This document shows positions 43,559 to 52,778 of a stretch of DNA of 64,000 bases, piece by piece. Source of the DNA: Deinococcus sp. KSM4-11. Its GTDB lineage: Bacteria; Deinococcota; Deinococci; Deinococcales; Deinococcaceae. Both the position numbers and the translations under genes were made by a program. Below the pieces are notes generated by a model. That model saw only the letters and a program-made list of their open reading frames with translations. It did no database searches and had not been told where the DNA came from. Each line of letters opens with the position of its first letter. The stretch's first letter is position 1. The stretch is from positions 1 to 64,000 of the forward strand of contig NZ_SSNX01000003.1 of the NCBI RefSeq assembly GCF_004801415.1. The letters are read 5' to 3'.

Positions 43559-44755
43559 ATGACCGTGCTGCCCCCCCCGCAGGAGCTGGAGCCGGGGCCT
43601 GCCGCGCCGCCACCCGAGGCCGGGCCTCTGGCGGCGCGTGGGCCGGTACAGCGGCGCTCACCGCTGCCGGACGTGCTGCGGGGCGTGGCGCTGGCGGGCA
43701 TCCTGATCGTGAACATGCAGGACTTCGCAGGGTTCCGCGAGTGGACGCAGACCGGGCCGGACCGGGTGGCGCAGGTCATCACGGACACGCTCGCCAACGG
43801 GCGGTTCATCTCGATCTTCGCCATGCTGTTCGGGTGGGGGGCGGCGGGCCTGATCGCGCGGCAGGGCCCCTGGACCTTCCTGAGGCGGCACGCGGTGCTG
43901 CTGGCGGTGGGCGCGGCGCATTACGTGCTGGTGTGGCACGGAGACATCATCAGCCTGTACGCGCTGCTGGGCGTGCTGGTGCTGCTCACGGCCCGCCTGG
44001 AGGCCCCCGCCCTGGTGGGACTCGCCGCCGTGCTGGGCAGCTGGTGGCTGGGCCTGACCCTCCTGGCCGGACTGGACGTGCTGGGGGAAGCGGCCGGGCG
44101 GTTCAGCGGTCTGCCCGAGCTGCTGCCCAGCTACGCGGGGAACGTGTCGCTACGTGCCACGGAATTCGGCCCGCTGCTGATCGGCAGCGCCGTGTACAAC
44201 GGCCCGTGGCTGCTGGCCCTGTTCTGCCTGGGGGCGGCGGCGCAGCGCACGGGTCTGCTGCTGCATCCGCAGGAGCACCGGCCGCTGCTGCGCCGGCTGG
44301 CGGTAGGCGGGCTGAGCGTGGGACTGCCGCTGGGCGCCCTGCTGGCGTACCTGAACACCCGTCCGGAATACGCGGCGGGCCTGCTCGCCATTCCCGTGCG
44401 GATGGGCGGCGGGCTGGCCTCCGCGCTGGGGTACGTGGGCGTGCTGGGCCTGCTGGCTGCGGCGGGCCGGCTGGGCGCGTGGCGGCACTTCGCAGCGTCC
44501 GGGCGGCTGGCCATGAGCAATTACCTCACGCAGAGCGTGGTCATGACCTCCGTGTTCTATCCGTACGCCGGGGCGCAGTGGGGCCGCTGGGGCGCGCTGG
44601 GCGCCCTGGCTCTGGCGCTGGCCTTCGGGCTGCTGCAATTGCCGGTCAGTGCGTGGTGGCTGCGCCGCACCGGCACCGGCCCGATGGAATGGCTGGTGCG
44701 CGCCGTGGTGTACGGGCGGATCAGCACCCGCCCAATTCGGGAGGATCCGAAATGA
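43559..44755 (+). CDS. DUF418 membrane protein
   Basis: 398 aa, about ten helices, with the DUF418 marks [18 protein letters not shown] at the start, [20 protein letters not shown], and [19 protein letters not shown] near the end. Proposed transporter or acyl-transfer role in the family is unproven. ATG 43559 has -10 TAGCCT (43547-43552), whose first three bases are the stop codon of the MFS gene. It overlaps the phosphoesterase by 4 nt (ATGA). Confidence 0.9.
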   Translation: MTVLPPPQELEPGPAAPPPEAGPLAARGPVQRRSPLPDVLRGVALAGILIVNMQDFAGFREWTQTGPDRVAQVITDTLANGRFISIFAMLFGWGAAGLIARQGPWTFLRRHAVLLAVGAAHYVLVWHGDIISLYALLGVLVLLTARLEAPALVGLAAVLGSWWLGLTLLAGLDVLGEAAGRFSGLPELLPSYAGNVSLRATEFGPLLIGSAVYNGPWLLALFCLGAAAQRTGLLLHPQEHRPLLRRLAVGGLSVGLPLGALLAYLNTRPEYAAGLLAIPVRMGGGLASALGYVGVLGLLAAAGRLGAWRHFAASGRLAMSNYLTQSVVMTSVFYPYAGAQWGRWGALGALALALAFGLLQLPVSAWWLRRTGTGPMEWLVRAVVYGRISTRPIREDPK

Positions 44756-45609
44756 CAGACGCGCGTCCAGTTGGAGCGGTGACCCTCGGCCTGATCTCGG
44801 ACACGCACCTGCCGCTGCGGCTGCCCGCGCTCCCGGCCACCCTGCCGGAACTGTTCGCAGACGTGCAGCTGATCCTGCATGCCGGGGATGTGGGCGAACT
44901 GCGCGTGCTGGACGAACTGGGCGCACTCGGCCCCGTGATCGCCGTGCACGGCAACGACGACACGCCAGAAGCGCAGCGGGAACTGCCCGAGCGCGCCCTG
45001 ATCCACGCGGGCGGGCACCGGGTGCTGCTGTGGCACTCGCACCACGCCCACCGCGCGGACGAGCTGGAGTTCCGCAAGGACGACTCGTGGAAGCCGAAAC
45101 TCGACCGGCTGGCCGCACACGCCAGATCGGCCGGGGCGGACGTGGTCGTGTTCGGCCACACGCACATTCCGCTGGTCACGCTGCACCAGGGCGTGTGGCT
45201 GATCAATCCGGGTGCGCTCGCGGCCGGGAACAGTTTCACGGTGCAGACGGTGCGGAGCGTCGCGCGGGCGCTCCTCGCGCCGGGGCGACCACCACAGGTC
45301 GTCCACCTGGACATCACCGCCCCTGGCCGCGCGCTGGACGTGACACCCGACGGGGAGGCCGGCTTCCTCGCGGGCGCGCGGCCCTACTGGCGCTCGATCT
45401 TCCCACCGGAACTGCGATCCGTGGCGGCCGGACTGCTGGACGCCATGCAGGCGCACCAGCCGGTGCTGGAACCCGGCTTCCTGCGGGCGGCGCAGCGCGT
45501 CTGGAACGGCTCGCAACCCCACCTGACCTGGGAGGACGTGCACCGCGAGTGGGCCAGCGATCCCTTCGTACCCGCCGCGCTGTTGGCCGAGATCGGGCCG
45601 CGCCCGTGA
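44752..45609 (+). CDS. Metallophosphoesterase (YfcE/MJ0936-like)
   Basis: 285-aa calcineurin-type phosphoesterase binding two metals: [38 protein letters not shown] and LINPGAL in the usual order. A C-terminal extension of about 100 residues ([19 protein letters not shown]) follows the catalytic domain. Likely acts on phosphodiesters or a small phosphorylated metabolite. GGAGG lies 6 nt before ATG 44752; overlaps both neighbours by 4 nt, so DUF418, this gene and the tyrosine phosphatase form one coupled unit. Confidence 0.9.
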   Translation: MTDARPVGAVTLGLISDTHLPLRLPALPATLPELFADVQLILHAGDVGELRVLDELGALGPVIAVHGNDDTPEAQRELPERALIHAGGHRVLLWHSHHAHRADELEFRKDDSWKPKLDRLAAHARSAGADVVVFGHTHIPLVTLHQGVWLINPGALAAGNSFTVQTVRSVARALLAPGRPPQVVHLDITAPGRALDVTPDGEAGFLAGARPYWRSIFPPELRSVAAGLLDAMQAHQPVLEPGFLRAAQRVWNGSQPHLTWEDVHREWASDPFVPAALLAEIGPRP

Positions 45610-46094
45610 CGGCCCGCCCACCGCTGCGGGTGCTGGCCCTGTGCCTGGGCAACATCTGCCGCAGTCCGCTCGCGGAGGTGCTGCTGGCGCGGGAACTGGA
45701 GGCGGCCGGGGTGCCCGCGCTGGTGGACTCGGCGGGCACGGGCGACTGGCATGTGGGCCACCCGGCCGATCCGCGCAGCCGTGAGGTCGCGCGCCGACAC
45801 GGGCTCACGCTGGCAGGAAGGGCGCGGCAGCTCACCGCCAGCGATTTCTCTACCCAGGACGTGATTCTCGGCATGGACGCACAGAACGTTGCCGAGGCCC
45901 GCCGCTTGGCTCCGCCGGGGGCCCGCGCGCAAATCCTGCTGATGCGCGACTTCGACCCGCAGGCCCCGGACGCGGACGTGCCGGATCCGTACTACGGTGG
46001 CCCGGACGGCTTCGAAGAGGTCTACGCCATGCTGGAACGCAGCGCCCGCAGCTTCGCGGCCCAGATGGCACTGCGTCCGGACGGCGCGGAGTGA
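45606..46094 (+). CDS. Low-molecular-weight protein-tyrosine phosphatase
   Basis: 162-aa cytoplasmic enzyme with the P-loop CLGNICRS (C-x5-R), DSAGTGDWHVGHPADPRS and the general-acid DPYYGG. Dephosphorylates protein tyrosine, possibly a kinase of polysaccharide export, or arsenate-like substrates. GTG 45606 overlaps the previous stop (GTGA). A 159-nt gap with no visible gene separates it from jag. Confidence 0.93.
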   Translation: MTARPPLRVLALCLGNICRSPLAEVLLARELEAAGVPALVDSAGTGDWHVGHPADPRSREVARRHGLTLAGRARQLTASDFSTQDVILGMDAQNVAEARRLAPPGARAQILLMRDFDPQAPDADVPDPYYGGPDGFEEVYAMLERSARSFAAQMALRPDGAE

Positions 46095-46253
46095 TCACGC
46101 ATTGCCAGGACGGCAGCGGAGATCCATTCAGGGCGGCAAGGCGATCCGTGCTGCCGGTGCGCCGCCCGGCCCGGCATCCACCTCACCGGACGTCGGTCGA
46201 GGGCCGGCGGCTCCGTGGGAAGGTGGTGAGAGCCGCACTGTAGACTGCGGAGC

Positions 46254-46841
46254 ATGGACAACCGGACGAACCTCGACGACTACCTCGCGGGGCTGGGGAT
46301 CAGCGACGCCGACGAGAGCGAGCTGCCCCCGCCCGCCCCGGAAGCGATCCCCGGCAGCGCGGCCCCCTCGCTGGAGGCCGCGCACGAGGCGCCCGTCGTG
46401 GTGCTGGAACGCTTCCTGCGCGGCCTGGTGGCCCGGATCGATCCCTCGCTGAGCGTGACCGTGCAGGACAGCGGCGACGCGCTGGAGGCCGACATCACCG
46501 GCGAGAGCGCCGCCCGGCTGGCCGGCCGGGACGGGCGCACGCTGGGAGCCATCGAGGTGCTGGCATACACGGTGCTGGCCAAGCAGGACGGACGCGGCGA
46601 GCTGCGCGTGCGGGTGGACGTGGGCGGCTTCCGGCGCCGGCAGGCCGACACGCTGACGAAACTCGCGGAGCGGCTGGCCGTGCAGGTCGCCAAGAGCGGG
46701 GAATCGCACGAGATGCAGCCCATGCCGGCGGCCGAGCGCCGCGTGATCCACATCGCCCTGAAGGAGCACCCGGACGTGATGAGCGAGTCGGTCGGCGAGG
46801 GCGCCAGCCGCCGGCTGATCATCCGGCCCCGGCACAGCTGA
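46254..46841 (+). CDS. khpB: RNA-binding protein KhpB (Jag), KH and R3H domains
   Basis: 195-aa protein. After a Pro/Glu-rich lead it has a KH-like domain (about 48-110, [19 protein letters not shown], with [13 protein letters not shown] as the RNA loop) and an R3H domain (110-185, [20 protein letters not shown], with the R-x3-H-like [10 protein letters not shown]). Jag binds RNA and is linked to cell division and membrane-protein insertion; in many bacteria it sits next to yidC, not here. ATG 46254 has -10 TAGACT (46241-46246) 7 nt upstream. prmC starts directly after the stop. Confidence 0.92.
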   Translation: MDNRTNLDDYLAGLGISDADESELPPPAPEAIPGSAAPSLEAAHEAPVVVLERFLRGLVARIDPSLSVTVQDSGDALEADITGESAARLAGRDGRTLGAIEVLAYTVLAKQDGRGELRVRVDVGGFRRRQADTLTKLAERLAVQVAKSGESHEMQPMPAAERRVIHIALKEHPDVMSESVGEGASRRLIIRPRHS

Positions 46842-47678
46842 GTGGCTTCCACCCGCCGCGCCCGGTTGCGCTCGGCGACGGAGGAGCTGAGACGCGCGGG
46901 CGTTCCCTCACCGGAGGTGGACGCCCGCGCGCTGCTGCTGCACGCCCTTCACTTGACTCCCACGGCCCTGGTCACGGATGGGGACGCGCCCGTGACGGCA
47001 GATCAGGAGCTGGCCCTGCATAGCCTGCTGGCCCGGCGCGCGGCCCGTGAACCGCTCCAGTACCTGCTGGGCACGGTCGAGTGGGGCGGCGTGACCCTGC
47101 GCGTGGACGCCCGCGCCCTGGTGCCCCGTCCGGAAACCGAGTGGCTGCTGCACCTGACCGTGGTGGCCCTCCGGGGACGAGCGGCCCCGCGTGTGCTGGA
47201 TGTCGGCACCGGCACGGGCGCCCTCGCCCTGGGCGTGAAGGCGGCCCGCCCGGACGCGCGGGTCACGGCCACGGACATCAGCCCGGAGGCCCTTGGCCTC
47301 GCCCGGGAGAATGCCGCCCTGAATGGCCTGGAGGTGACCTTCCGGCACGCCGACCTGCTGACCGGTCTGTCCGGCCCGTTCGATGTGGTCGTCTCCAATC
47401 CACCCTACCTGCCGGACAGGGATCGGCAGGACGCCCAGCCGGAGATCCGGCATGATCCGGAACTGGCCCTGTACGCCGGCCCGGACGGCCTGGACGTGGC
47501 CCGGCGGCTGACCGCACAGGTGGCCGACGTCCTGGGCACCGGTGGGCTGCTCCTGCTGGAACTCGATCCACGCAACGCCGGACACTTCGCGGAAGAGCTC
47601 AGGGCCCAGGGCTGGGTCGCCACGGTTCACGCGGATCTGGCCGCTCGCGAGCGCTTCATTGAAGCGCGGCCCGGTTAG
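46842..47678 (+). CDS. prmC: Release factor glutamine methyltransferase PrmC
   Basis: Methylates the GGQ glutamine of peptide release factors. The 278-aa protein has an N-terminal helical domain (1-75), the SAM-binding [21 protein letters not shown] (about 121-141) and the catalytic NPPY in [15 protein letters not shown] 46842 abuts the jag stop with no gap. The stop overlaps the stop of the convergent DUF2339 gene by 3 nt. Confidence 0.95.
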   Translation: MASTRRARLRSATEELRRAGVPSPEVDARALLLHALHLTPTALVTDGDAPVTADQELALHSLLARRAAREPLQYLLGTVEWGGVTLRVDARALVPRPETEWLLHLTVVALRGRAAPRVLDVGTGTGALALGVKAARPDARVTATDISPEALGLARENAALNGLEVTFRHADLLTGLSGPFDVVVSNPPYLPDRDRQDAQPEIRHDPELALYAGPDGLDVARRLTAQVADVLGTGGLLLLELDPRNAGHFAEELRAQGWVATVHADLAARERFIEARPG

Positions 47679-50416
47679 GGATCCGTCAGGTCTCCACCGG
47701 GCGGCACCTCGTCGGGTGGGAGGGCAGGCTCGCCGGGGCGGGGCGCGAGGATCGCCACGGTCAGCAGGCTCAGGCCCGTCACGAGCACCGCAATGCCCAG
47801 CGCGGCGGGCGGGTTGGGCCAGCGCCACACGTCGAGCCCGGCACTCTTGATGCCCGCCAGGACGATCACGGTCAGGCCGGCGTTCCACCAGCGGCGGGCA
47901 GCGCCACCACCTGCGCGGTGGGCCTGGAGGCACGCGTGCAGGCCCACCAGCAGCGCGCTCAGGCTGGACAGCACCAGCCAGGGGCGCAGGGTCGCTCCGG
48001 CGCCGCCCAGACGGTCGCCGATGGTCAGCAGCGTCAGCGCCAGCAGGCCCGCGCCCCAGTACGTGCGCCCGGTGGCGCTCTGGGGCGCAGCCTCCGGACA
48101 CAGGTCGCGCCCCACGCGGTTCAGCCAGGCAAGCCCGGTGGCCGTGCGGGTCAGCGCCCAGGTGCACAGCAGCAGCAGGGCACCCACGACAGGAACCGCC
48201 TGCGGCGTATCCGGCCCACTGCCGACCACACCCAGCAGCGCCAGCACGCCCAGGCCCAGCAAGGTGTCCAGGCGGCGGCTCCACGACCAGCGCCAGCGGA
48301 GCGGCACACTGAGCAGCGCCGTCAGGGCCAGCGCGCCGGGAGTGCCCATGGCGGGCCAGAAAATGCTGGCCGTGCGGCTCAGTCCTCCCACCACGAAGGC
48401 CAGCGAGGCGAGCTGGCTGAGGGAAGCCAGCGTTCCAGCCGCCGGGATCTCCAGCACGCGGGACGCCCCGTAGAGCGCGCCGCCCGCAAGCAGCGCGGCA
48501 CTGACGCCCAGCAGCGCCTCCAAGCCGGTGTGTGTCCGCAGGAGTTCCAGGGCGCCGACCCCCAGTCCGGGCGCTCCCGCCAGAACCCCAACGAGGCCCG
48601 GGAGCGGTGCCAGAGTGGATCGAGTTCGGGTCAGCCACACCAACCCCAGTGCGGCTATGGCGCACCACAGCCACACCAGCACCGAGCCGCCCGCCAGCAG
48701 CGAGCCTCCAATTCCCGCGCTGCCCAGGCCCGCCAGCAGCGGGGCCGTCCACCTGCTGCGGGAGAGGCCCGCCTTCATCCCGTCCACCGGGCCCAGCCGC
48801 AGGGCCGCCAGAACGGCGAGGACGGCGGGAGCGGCGCCCAGCAGGGCTGCGCCGACGTCCGACCGGACTGGGGGCCAACCAGCCCAGGGCAGGCCAGTCC
48901 AGGGCTGGCCAGTCCAGAGGCTGGCATCCAGCGCCCGCGCCGTGCCCAGGGCCGCTGCACCCGCCAGACCGAGCGCTCCCACCCGCAGCCAGAAGCGGCT
49001 GCGGCCGTACAGGCCGACCAGCAGCAACGCCGCCGCGATCCCCGAGAGGGCCAGCGCCTCGGTGCGTGGGCCCAGCACGCTGACGGCCAGACTCCCCGCG
49101 ATCCCGGCCGCCCCGGCAGTCAGGCCGCCCCGAACCGCGCCCTCCAGCGCCCCCGAATCCCTGTTTCCTGGAGGCCGCCACGCCAAGCGGGCGGCCACGG
49201 ACACTGCCAGCAGGATCCCCAGCGCACAGGCCACCTCGGCTCCCCGGTTCGCGGCCGTGGACAGTACAGCACCCACGGCCAGCGCGACCAGCGCCTGCGG
49301 GATCAGCGTGGCCCAGGCGGCCCCGAGGGCCGCCGGTTCAGCGGTCGCCTCCGGGCCGGGGTCGGCCTGTTCCGGATCGCCCTGCGCCGGACGTGCAAGG
49401 AGGGCCAGCGGCACCGACAGCGCCAGGACGCTGAACAGCAGCCAGGGCCACAGGGCCGGGACACCGGTGTCGACCTGCAGGGCCGCCGCCAGCCCCTGCA
49501 TCGGATCGAACCAGCGGCGCAGCGGCACATGATGGATGGAGGCGACCAGCCAGCCGAGCGGCACCGTGCCGGCCACCGCCAGCGTGAGGGGCAGGGCCGC
49601 GCGCTGGGCAGCCTGACGTTCCCGCTCCACCTCCGGCCAGGTGGGTGCCCGTTCGGTGACGCCCGGCGCGCGGCCCCACCACACGGCGGCCCCCGCGAGC
49701 AGGAGTGTCAGGCCCACGGCGGGAATCGAGGCGCGCCCCAGATCGTCGGTGAGCATCCAGGTGCTGAGGGCCGCGCCCGACACGGCCAGGGCGCCCAGCA
49801 GGGGTTCGCGGCGCCGCGAGGCGTCCCACAGCAGCGCTGCGCTCAGGAGCAGCAGACCGCCCAGCACCGCTGCCGGCCCCCAGGCCTCCGGCAGCCGCTG
49901 CGACAGGCTGCCCACGCCCAGCGCCGCCACGCCATACCCGAGACCACGCAGGGCCCCCGACACCGGCCACGGCACGCGCCGCGCATTGAAGTACAGCAGG
50001 GCGCCGAAGGCGAACACGGCCAGCAGCAGCGTCCACGCCGGGGCGCCCAGGGCCCGCAGGGTGAAGGCGAGGCCACCCAGCACGAGCAGGCCGCCCGCCA
50101 CGCTGATCCGGGCGCGGCTGAACTCCGGCGCCCACAGCGACGGCCCGCGCGACGTCCGGAGCGCGGGGAGAGGGGGAGGAAGGGCTGGCATCACATCTTC
50201 CGGCCAGATCGGCGGCCGGGTGGGGATCACTGGGCTGGGAAGAACTCCGTCCACCGGCACGCCCGAAGGCGCGGCGTCAGGTTCGCCCGACAGCTTCACC
50301 CCCGCTTCCAGCGCCACCAGCCGCCGGGTCACGTCCCGAAGGCGGCGTTCGGCGGCCGAGGTGCGGCTCAGCGCGATCCCGGCCAGCATGAGCGCCACCA
50401 CGACCAGCAGTTCCAT
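47675..50416 (-). CDS. DUF2339 polytopic membrane protein (913 aa)
   Basis: An N-terminal helix ([16 protein letters not shown]), a short coiled region ([17 protein letters not shown]) and a Pro-rich cytoplasmic linker are followed by about 25 membrane helices. DUF2339 blocks are [19 protein letters not shown] and [19 protein letters not shown]. Function of the family is unknown; suggested links are to peptidoglycan or lipid transport. ATG 50416 has -10 TACGCT (50423-50428) 6 nt upstream. It converges on prmC with overlapping stops, and no terminator is seen. Confidence 0.85.
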   Translation of the reverse strand: MELLVVVALMLAGIALSRTSAAERRLRDVTRRLVALEAGVKLSGEPDAAPSGVPVDGVLPSPVIPTRPPIWPEDVMPALPPPLPALRTSRGPSLWAPEFSRARISVAGGLLVLGGLAFTLRALGAPAWTLLLAVFAFGALLYFNARRVPWPVSGALRGLGYGVAALGVGSLSQRLPEAWGPAAVLGGLLLLSAALLWDASRRREPLLGALAVSGAALSTWMLTDDLGRASIPAVGLTLLLAGAAVWWGRAPGVTERAPTWPEVERERQAAQRAALPLTLAVAGTVPLGWLVASIHHVPLRRWFDPMQGLAAALQVDTGVPALWPWLLFSVLALSVPLALLARPAQGDPEQADPGPEATAEPAALGAAWATLIPQALVALAVGAVLSTAANRGAEVACALGILLAVSVAARLAWRPPGNRDSGALEGAVRGGLTAGAAGIAGSLAVSVLGPRTEALALSGIAAALLLVGLYGRSRFWLRVGALGLAGAAALGTARALDASLWTGQPWTGLPWAGWPPVRSDVGAALLGAAPAVLAVLAALRLGPVDGMKAGLSRSRWTAPLLAGLGSAGIGGSLLAGGSVLVWLWCAIAALGLVWLTRTRSTLAPLPGLVGVLAGAPGLGVGALELLRTHTGLEALLGVSAALLAGGALYGASRVLEIPAAGTLASLSQLASLAFVVGGLSRTASIFWPAMGTPGALALTALLSVPLRWRWSWSRRLDTLLGLGVLALLGVVGSGPDTPQAVPVVGALLLLCTWALTRTATGLAWLNRVGRDLCPEAAPQSATGRTYWGAGLLALTLLTIGDRLGGAGATLRPWLVLSSLSALLVGLHACLQAHRAGGGAARRWWNAGLTVIVLAGIKSAGLDVWRWPNPPAALGIAVLVTGLSLLTVAILAPRPGEPALPPDEVPPGGDLTDP

Positions 50417-50503
50417 AGCGGCAGCGTAAGCCCCCGCGCGGACGGACGGGGGCCGATCTGAACGCCGTCAAAAAGGTGGGCTCAGCGCCGGGGAGTCTGA
50501 GGA

Positions 50504-50905
50504 TCAGGGCGTCTGGTTCGTCGAAGCCTGGCAGTCGCCACAGACGCCCATGAATTCCAGGTGGATATCGGTCACGCGGAAGCCGCCGGGGAGGTTGGCG
50601 CTGGGCACACCCGGCAGGGCGGCGGCATCGACATCGAAGATCTGGCCGCAGGTGCGGCACACGGCGTGGTGGTGCGCGGTGCCCTCGCGCCAGTCGTAGC
50701 GGGTGGCCTGCCCGGCGCGTTCCAGGGTCACGACCACGCCGTCACGCACCAGGGCGTCCAGCGTGCGGTACACGGTGCCCAGGCTCACACTGGGTAGGCG
50801 TTCACGGACGGCCGCGTGGATGGCGGAAGCGTCGGGGTGCTCGCGCGAGGCCTGAAGCACCTCGATCACTGCCGCCCGCTGCCTGGTCTGCCGCACCATC
50901 GCCAT
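50504..50905 (-). CDS. Fur-family metalloregulator
   Basis: 133-aa metal- or peroxide-responsive repressor. The winged helix is RQRAAVIEVLQASREHPDA with SLGTVYRTLDALVRDG. The dimerisation/metal part has HHHAVCRTCG and VCGDCQ (structural Zn) plus DIHLEF. The helix-3 sequence TVYRTLDAL and His-rich loop fit Fur, PerR, Zur or Mur; which metal cannot be told. The -10 box TAGACT (50912-50917) is 6 nt before ATG 50905. DUF2339 lies downstream; no co-regulated transport gene is adjacent. Confidence 0.93.
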   Translation of the reverse strand: MAMVRQTRQRAAVIEVLQASREHPDASAIHAAVRERLPSVSLGTVYRTLDALVRDGVVVTLERAGQATRYDWREGTAHHHAVCRTCGQIFDVDAAALPGVPSANLPGGFRVTDIHLEFMGVCGDCQASTNQTP

Positions 50906-50995
50906 GCACGCAGTCTAGCAAAGACGTCCTGACCCGGCCCTGACACGTCCCACGGTTGCTCCGCGTCTGCTGCAGCCCGGACGGCGCCTTGCCTT

Positions 50996-51025
50996 CGTTC
51001 AGTCAGTCGCGTAGAACTCTGAACG
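50996..51025 (+). promoter_or_regulatory. Inverted repeat CGTTCAG-N16-CTGAACG, candidate BirA operator
   Basis: Two 7-bp arms with a 16-nt spacer straddle the -10 region (TAGAAC, 51012-51017) of birA, the right arm ending 1 nt before the ATG. Spacing resembles the E. coli bio operator (half-sites separated by about 16 nt); the half-site sequence differs. Confidence 0.5.
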
Positions 51026-51026
51026 G

Positions 51027-51959
51027 ATGCCCACCCGCCTGCTGCCCCTGCTGACCGACGCGCCCCAGTCCGGCGACGTGCTTGGGGCCCGGCTGGGCGT
51101 GAACCGCGTGACGGTGAACACCCTGGCCCGGCAGCTTCAGCAGGATGGCGTGCCCGTGCACATCACCCGCGCCGGGTACGCCCTGAGTCCCGGCACGCCC
51201 GCGCCCGCACTGGTGCCCGTGACCGGCTCATTGGGCCGCGCGCTGAGGTACGTGGGCACAGTCGGCAGTACCCAGGACGCCCTGCGCGCCTGGGCCGACG
51301 ATCCCACTGAGGCCGCCCCGCATGGCGCGGTCATGGTGGCCGAACGGCAGACCGCCGGCCGTGGACGGCGTGGCCGCAGCTGGGACACCACGGGCGGCAC
51401 CCTGGTCTTCAGCGTGCTGCTGCGCCCCGACTCCGGCGTGTCCCTCACGCTGGCTGACCTGAGCCTCCTGCCGCTGGCCGCCGGAGTCGCGGTGCAGGCC
51501 GCGTGCGGTGTGGGCGGCCTGAAGTGGCCGAACGACCTGCTCGCCCCAGACGGACGCAAACTTGCCGGGATGCTCGTCGAGGCCGACATCCGCGGCGAGG
51601 AAGCCCGGCGCGTGATCATCGGGATCGGCGTGAATGTCACGCACGCGCCCCCCGGCGCGGCCCACCTGGGCGAGTACCACCAGGGACTGACCCGCGCGGC
51701 CCTGCTGGGCACGGTGCTGGACGCCCTGGAGCACTGGCTGACTGCCTCCGGCCCGGACGTGCTCGCCGCCTGGACGGCCGCGAGTGTCACCCTGGGCCGC
51801 CCTGTGCGCGTGCACACGCCTCAGGGCATCGTGGAGGGCATGGCCGCCCGCCTGGACGGCCACGGCAGCCTGATCGTCGATACGACCGGCGGCCCGCGCA
51901 CCATCAGCGCCGGGGACGTCGACCTGATCGGCACGCTCGCGGGCGGCCCCTCCCCCTGA
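51027..51959 (+). CDS. birA: Bifunctional biotin ligase / repressor BirA
   Basis: Attaches biotin to the carrier protein of acetyl-CoA carboxylase through biotinyl-AMP. The 310-aa protein starts with a winged HTH (LLPLLTDAPQSGDVLGARLG, NRVTVNTLARQLQQDG), so it can also bind DNA. The ligase domain has GSTQDALRAW, ERQTAGRGRRGRSWDT, the KWPNDLLAPDGRKLAGMLVE lysine loop and GIGVNVTH. The C-terminal SH3-like domain (about 255-310) is complete. It is followed by bioY after 47 nt. Confidence 0.95.
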   Translation: MPTRLLPLLTDAPQSGDVLGARLGVNRVTVNTLARQLQQDGVPVHITRAGYALSPGTPAPALVPVTGSLGRALRYVGTVGSTQDALRAWADDPTEAAPHGAVMVAERQTAGRGRRGRSWDTTGGTLVFSVLLRPDSGVSLTLADLSLLPLAAGVAVQAACGVGGLKWPNDLLAPDGRKLAGMLVEADIRGEEARRVIIGIGVNVTHAPPGAAHLGEYHQGLTRAALLGTVLDALEHWLTASGPDVLAAWTAASVTLGRPVRVHTPQGIVEGMAARLDGHGSLIVDTTGGPRTISAGDVDLIGTLAGGPSP

Positions 51960-52006
51960 CCCGCCCACCCCGACCTTTCCCTCTACACCGTTCACAAGGA
52001 GCACCC

Positions 52007-52585
52007 ATGACGCAAGCCACGCACCCCACCCTCGCCCAGGCCCTCGTGCCGACCCGCAGCCTCACCCGCGACCTCGCCCTGATCGCCGGCGGGGCCCTCG
52101 TCATCGCGCTGCTGTCCCAGATCGAGATTCCCCTCAAACCCGTGCCGGTGACCCTGCAGACGCTGGGCGTGCTGCTGGTCGGCGCAGCCCTGGGCTGGCA
52201 GCGCGGCGCCGCCTCGCTCGGCACGTACCTGCTGGCCGGCGCCGTCGGCCTGCCCGTCTTCGCAGGCGGCGCGGCTGGGATCGCCAAGTTCACCGGCCCC
52301 ACCGGCGGCTACCTGATCGGCTTCCTGCTCGCCGCCGCCCTGGTCGGCATTCTGGTGCAGCGCTTCGCCCTCGACCGGCGCATCGGGGGCACCGCCCTGG
52401 CCATGCTGCTCGGCAACATCATCATCTACGCCGTCGGTCTGCCCTGGCTGAGTGCCACCACCGGCCTGCACGGCCACGCTCTGTACACGGCGGGCCTCAC
52501 TCCCTTCCTGCTGGGCGACACGCTCAAATTGGCGCTGGCGGCCCTGCTGCTGCCGGGTGCGTGGAGCCTCGCACAAAAACGCTGA
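52007..52585 (+). CDS. bioY: Biotin transporter substrate-binding component BioY
   Basis: S-component of an ECF transporter, 192 aa, about six helices. Family marks: IPLKPVPVTLQTLGVLLVGA, GAASLGTYLLAGAVGLPVFAGG, GPTGGYLIGFLLAAALVG and DTLKLALAALLLP. No bioM/bioN genes follow, so it may act alone or with a shared ECF module. ATG 52007 has AAGGAG 6 nt upstream. Ends 18 nt before a bidirectional terminator. Confidence 0.95.
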   Translation: MTQATHPTLAQALVPTRSLTRDLALIAGGALVIALLSQIEIPLKPVPVTLQTLGVLLVGAALGWQRGAASLGTYLLAGAVGLPVFAGGAAGIAKFTGPTGGYLIGFLLAAALVGILVQRFALDRRIGGTALAMLLGNIIIYAVGLPWLSATTGLHGHALYTAGLTPFLLGDTLKLALAALLLPGAWSLAQKR

Positions 52586-52602
52586 TCCCCGGCCCGCACA
52601 GG

Positions 52603-52632
52603 AAAACCCCCACCTTCACTCGGGTGGGGGTT
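52603..52632. terminator. Bidirectional terminator between bioY and the pilin operon
   Basis: CCCCCACC - 8-nt loop - GGTGGGGG; AAAA precedes it (TTTT for the minus strand) and only TT follows. It probably ends bioY on the plus strand and the pilin operon on the minus strand, whose stop is 146 nt away. Confidence 0.8.
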
Positions 52633-52778
52633 CGTGCTTGAAGTGGGTTGTCGATGCTCCCATGTGGTTGCCCCACTCCTTGCTGACCCCAGTGTGCCAG
52701 GGAGGGCGGGCGGCGGCATCCGCCGAAAGTGGGAGGAACGCTTACGCCGATTGGCTCAGGGCAAACCGGCTGGCGCCG

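Noticed and set aside
51960..52006. Riboswitch before bioY
   Set aside because: The birA-bioY gap is only 47 nt and holds just a ribosome site; control by BirA is the simpler reading.
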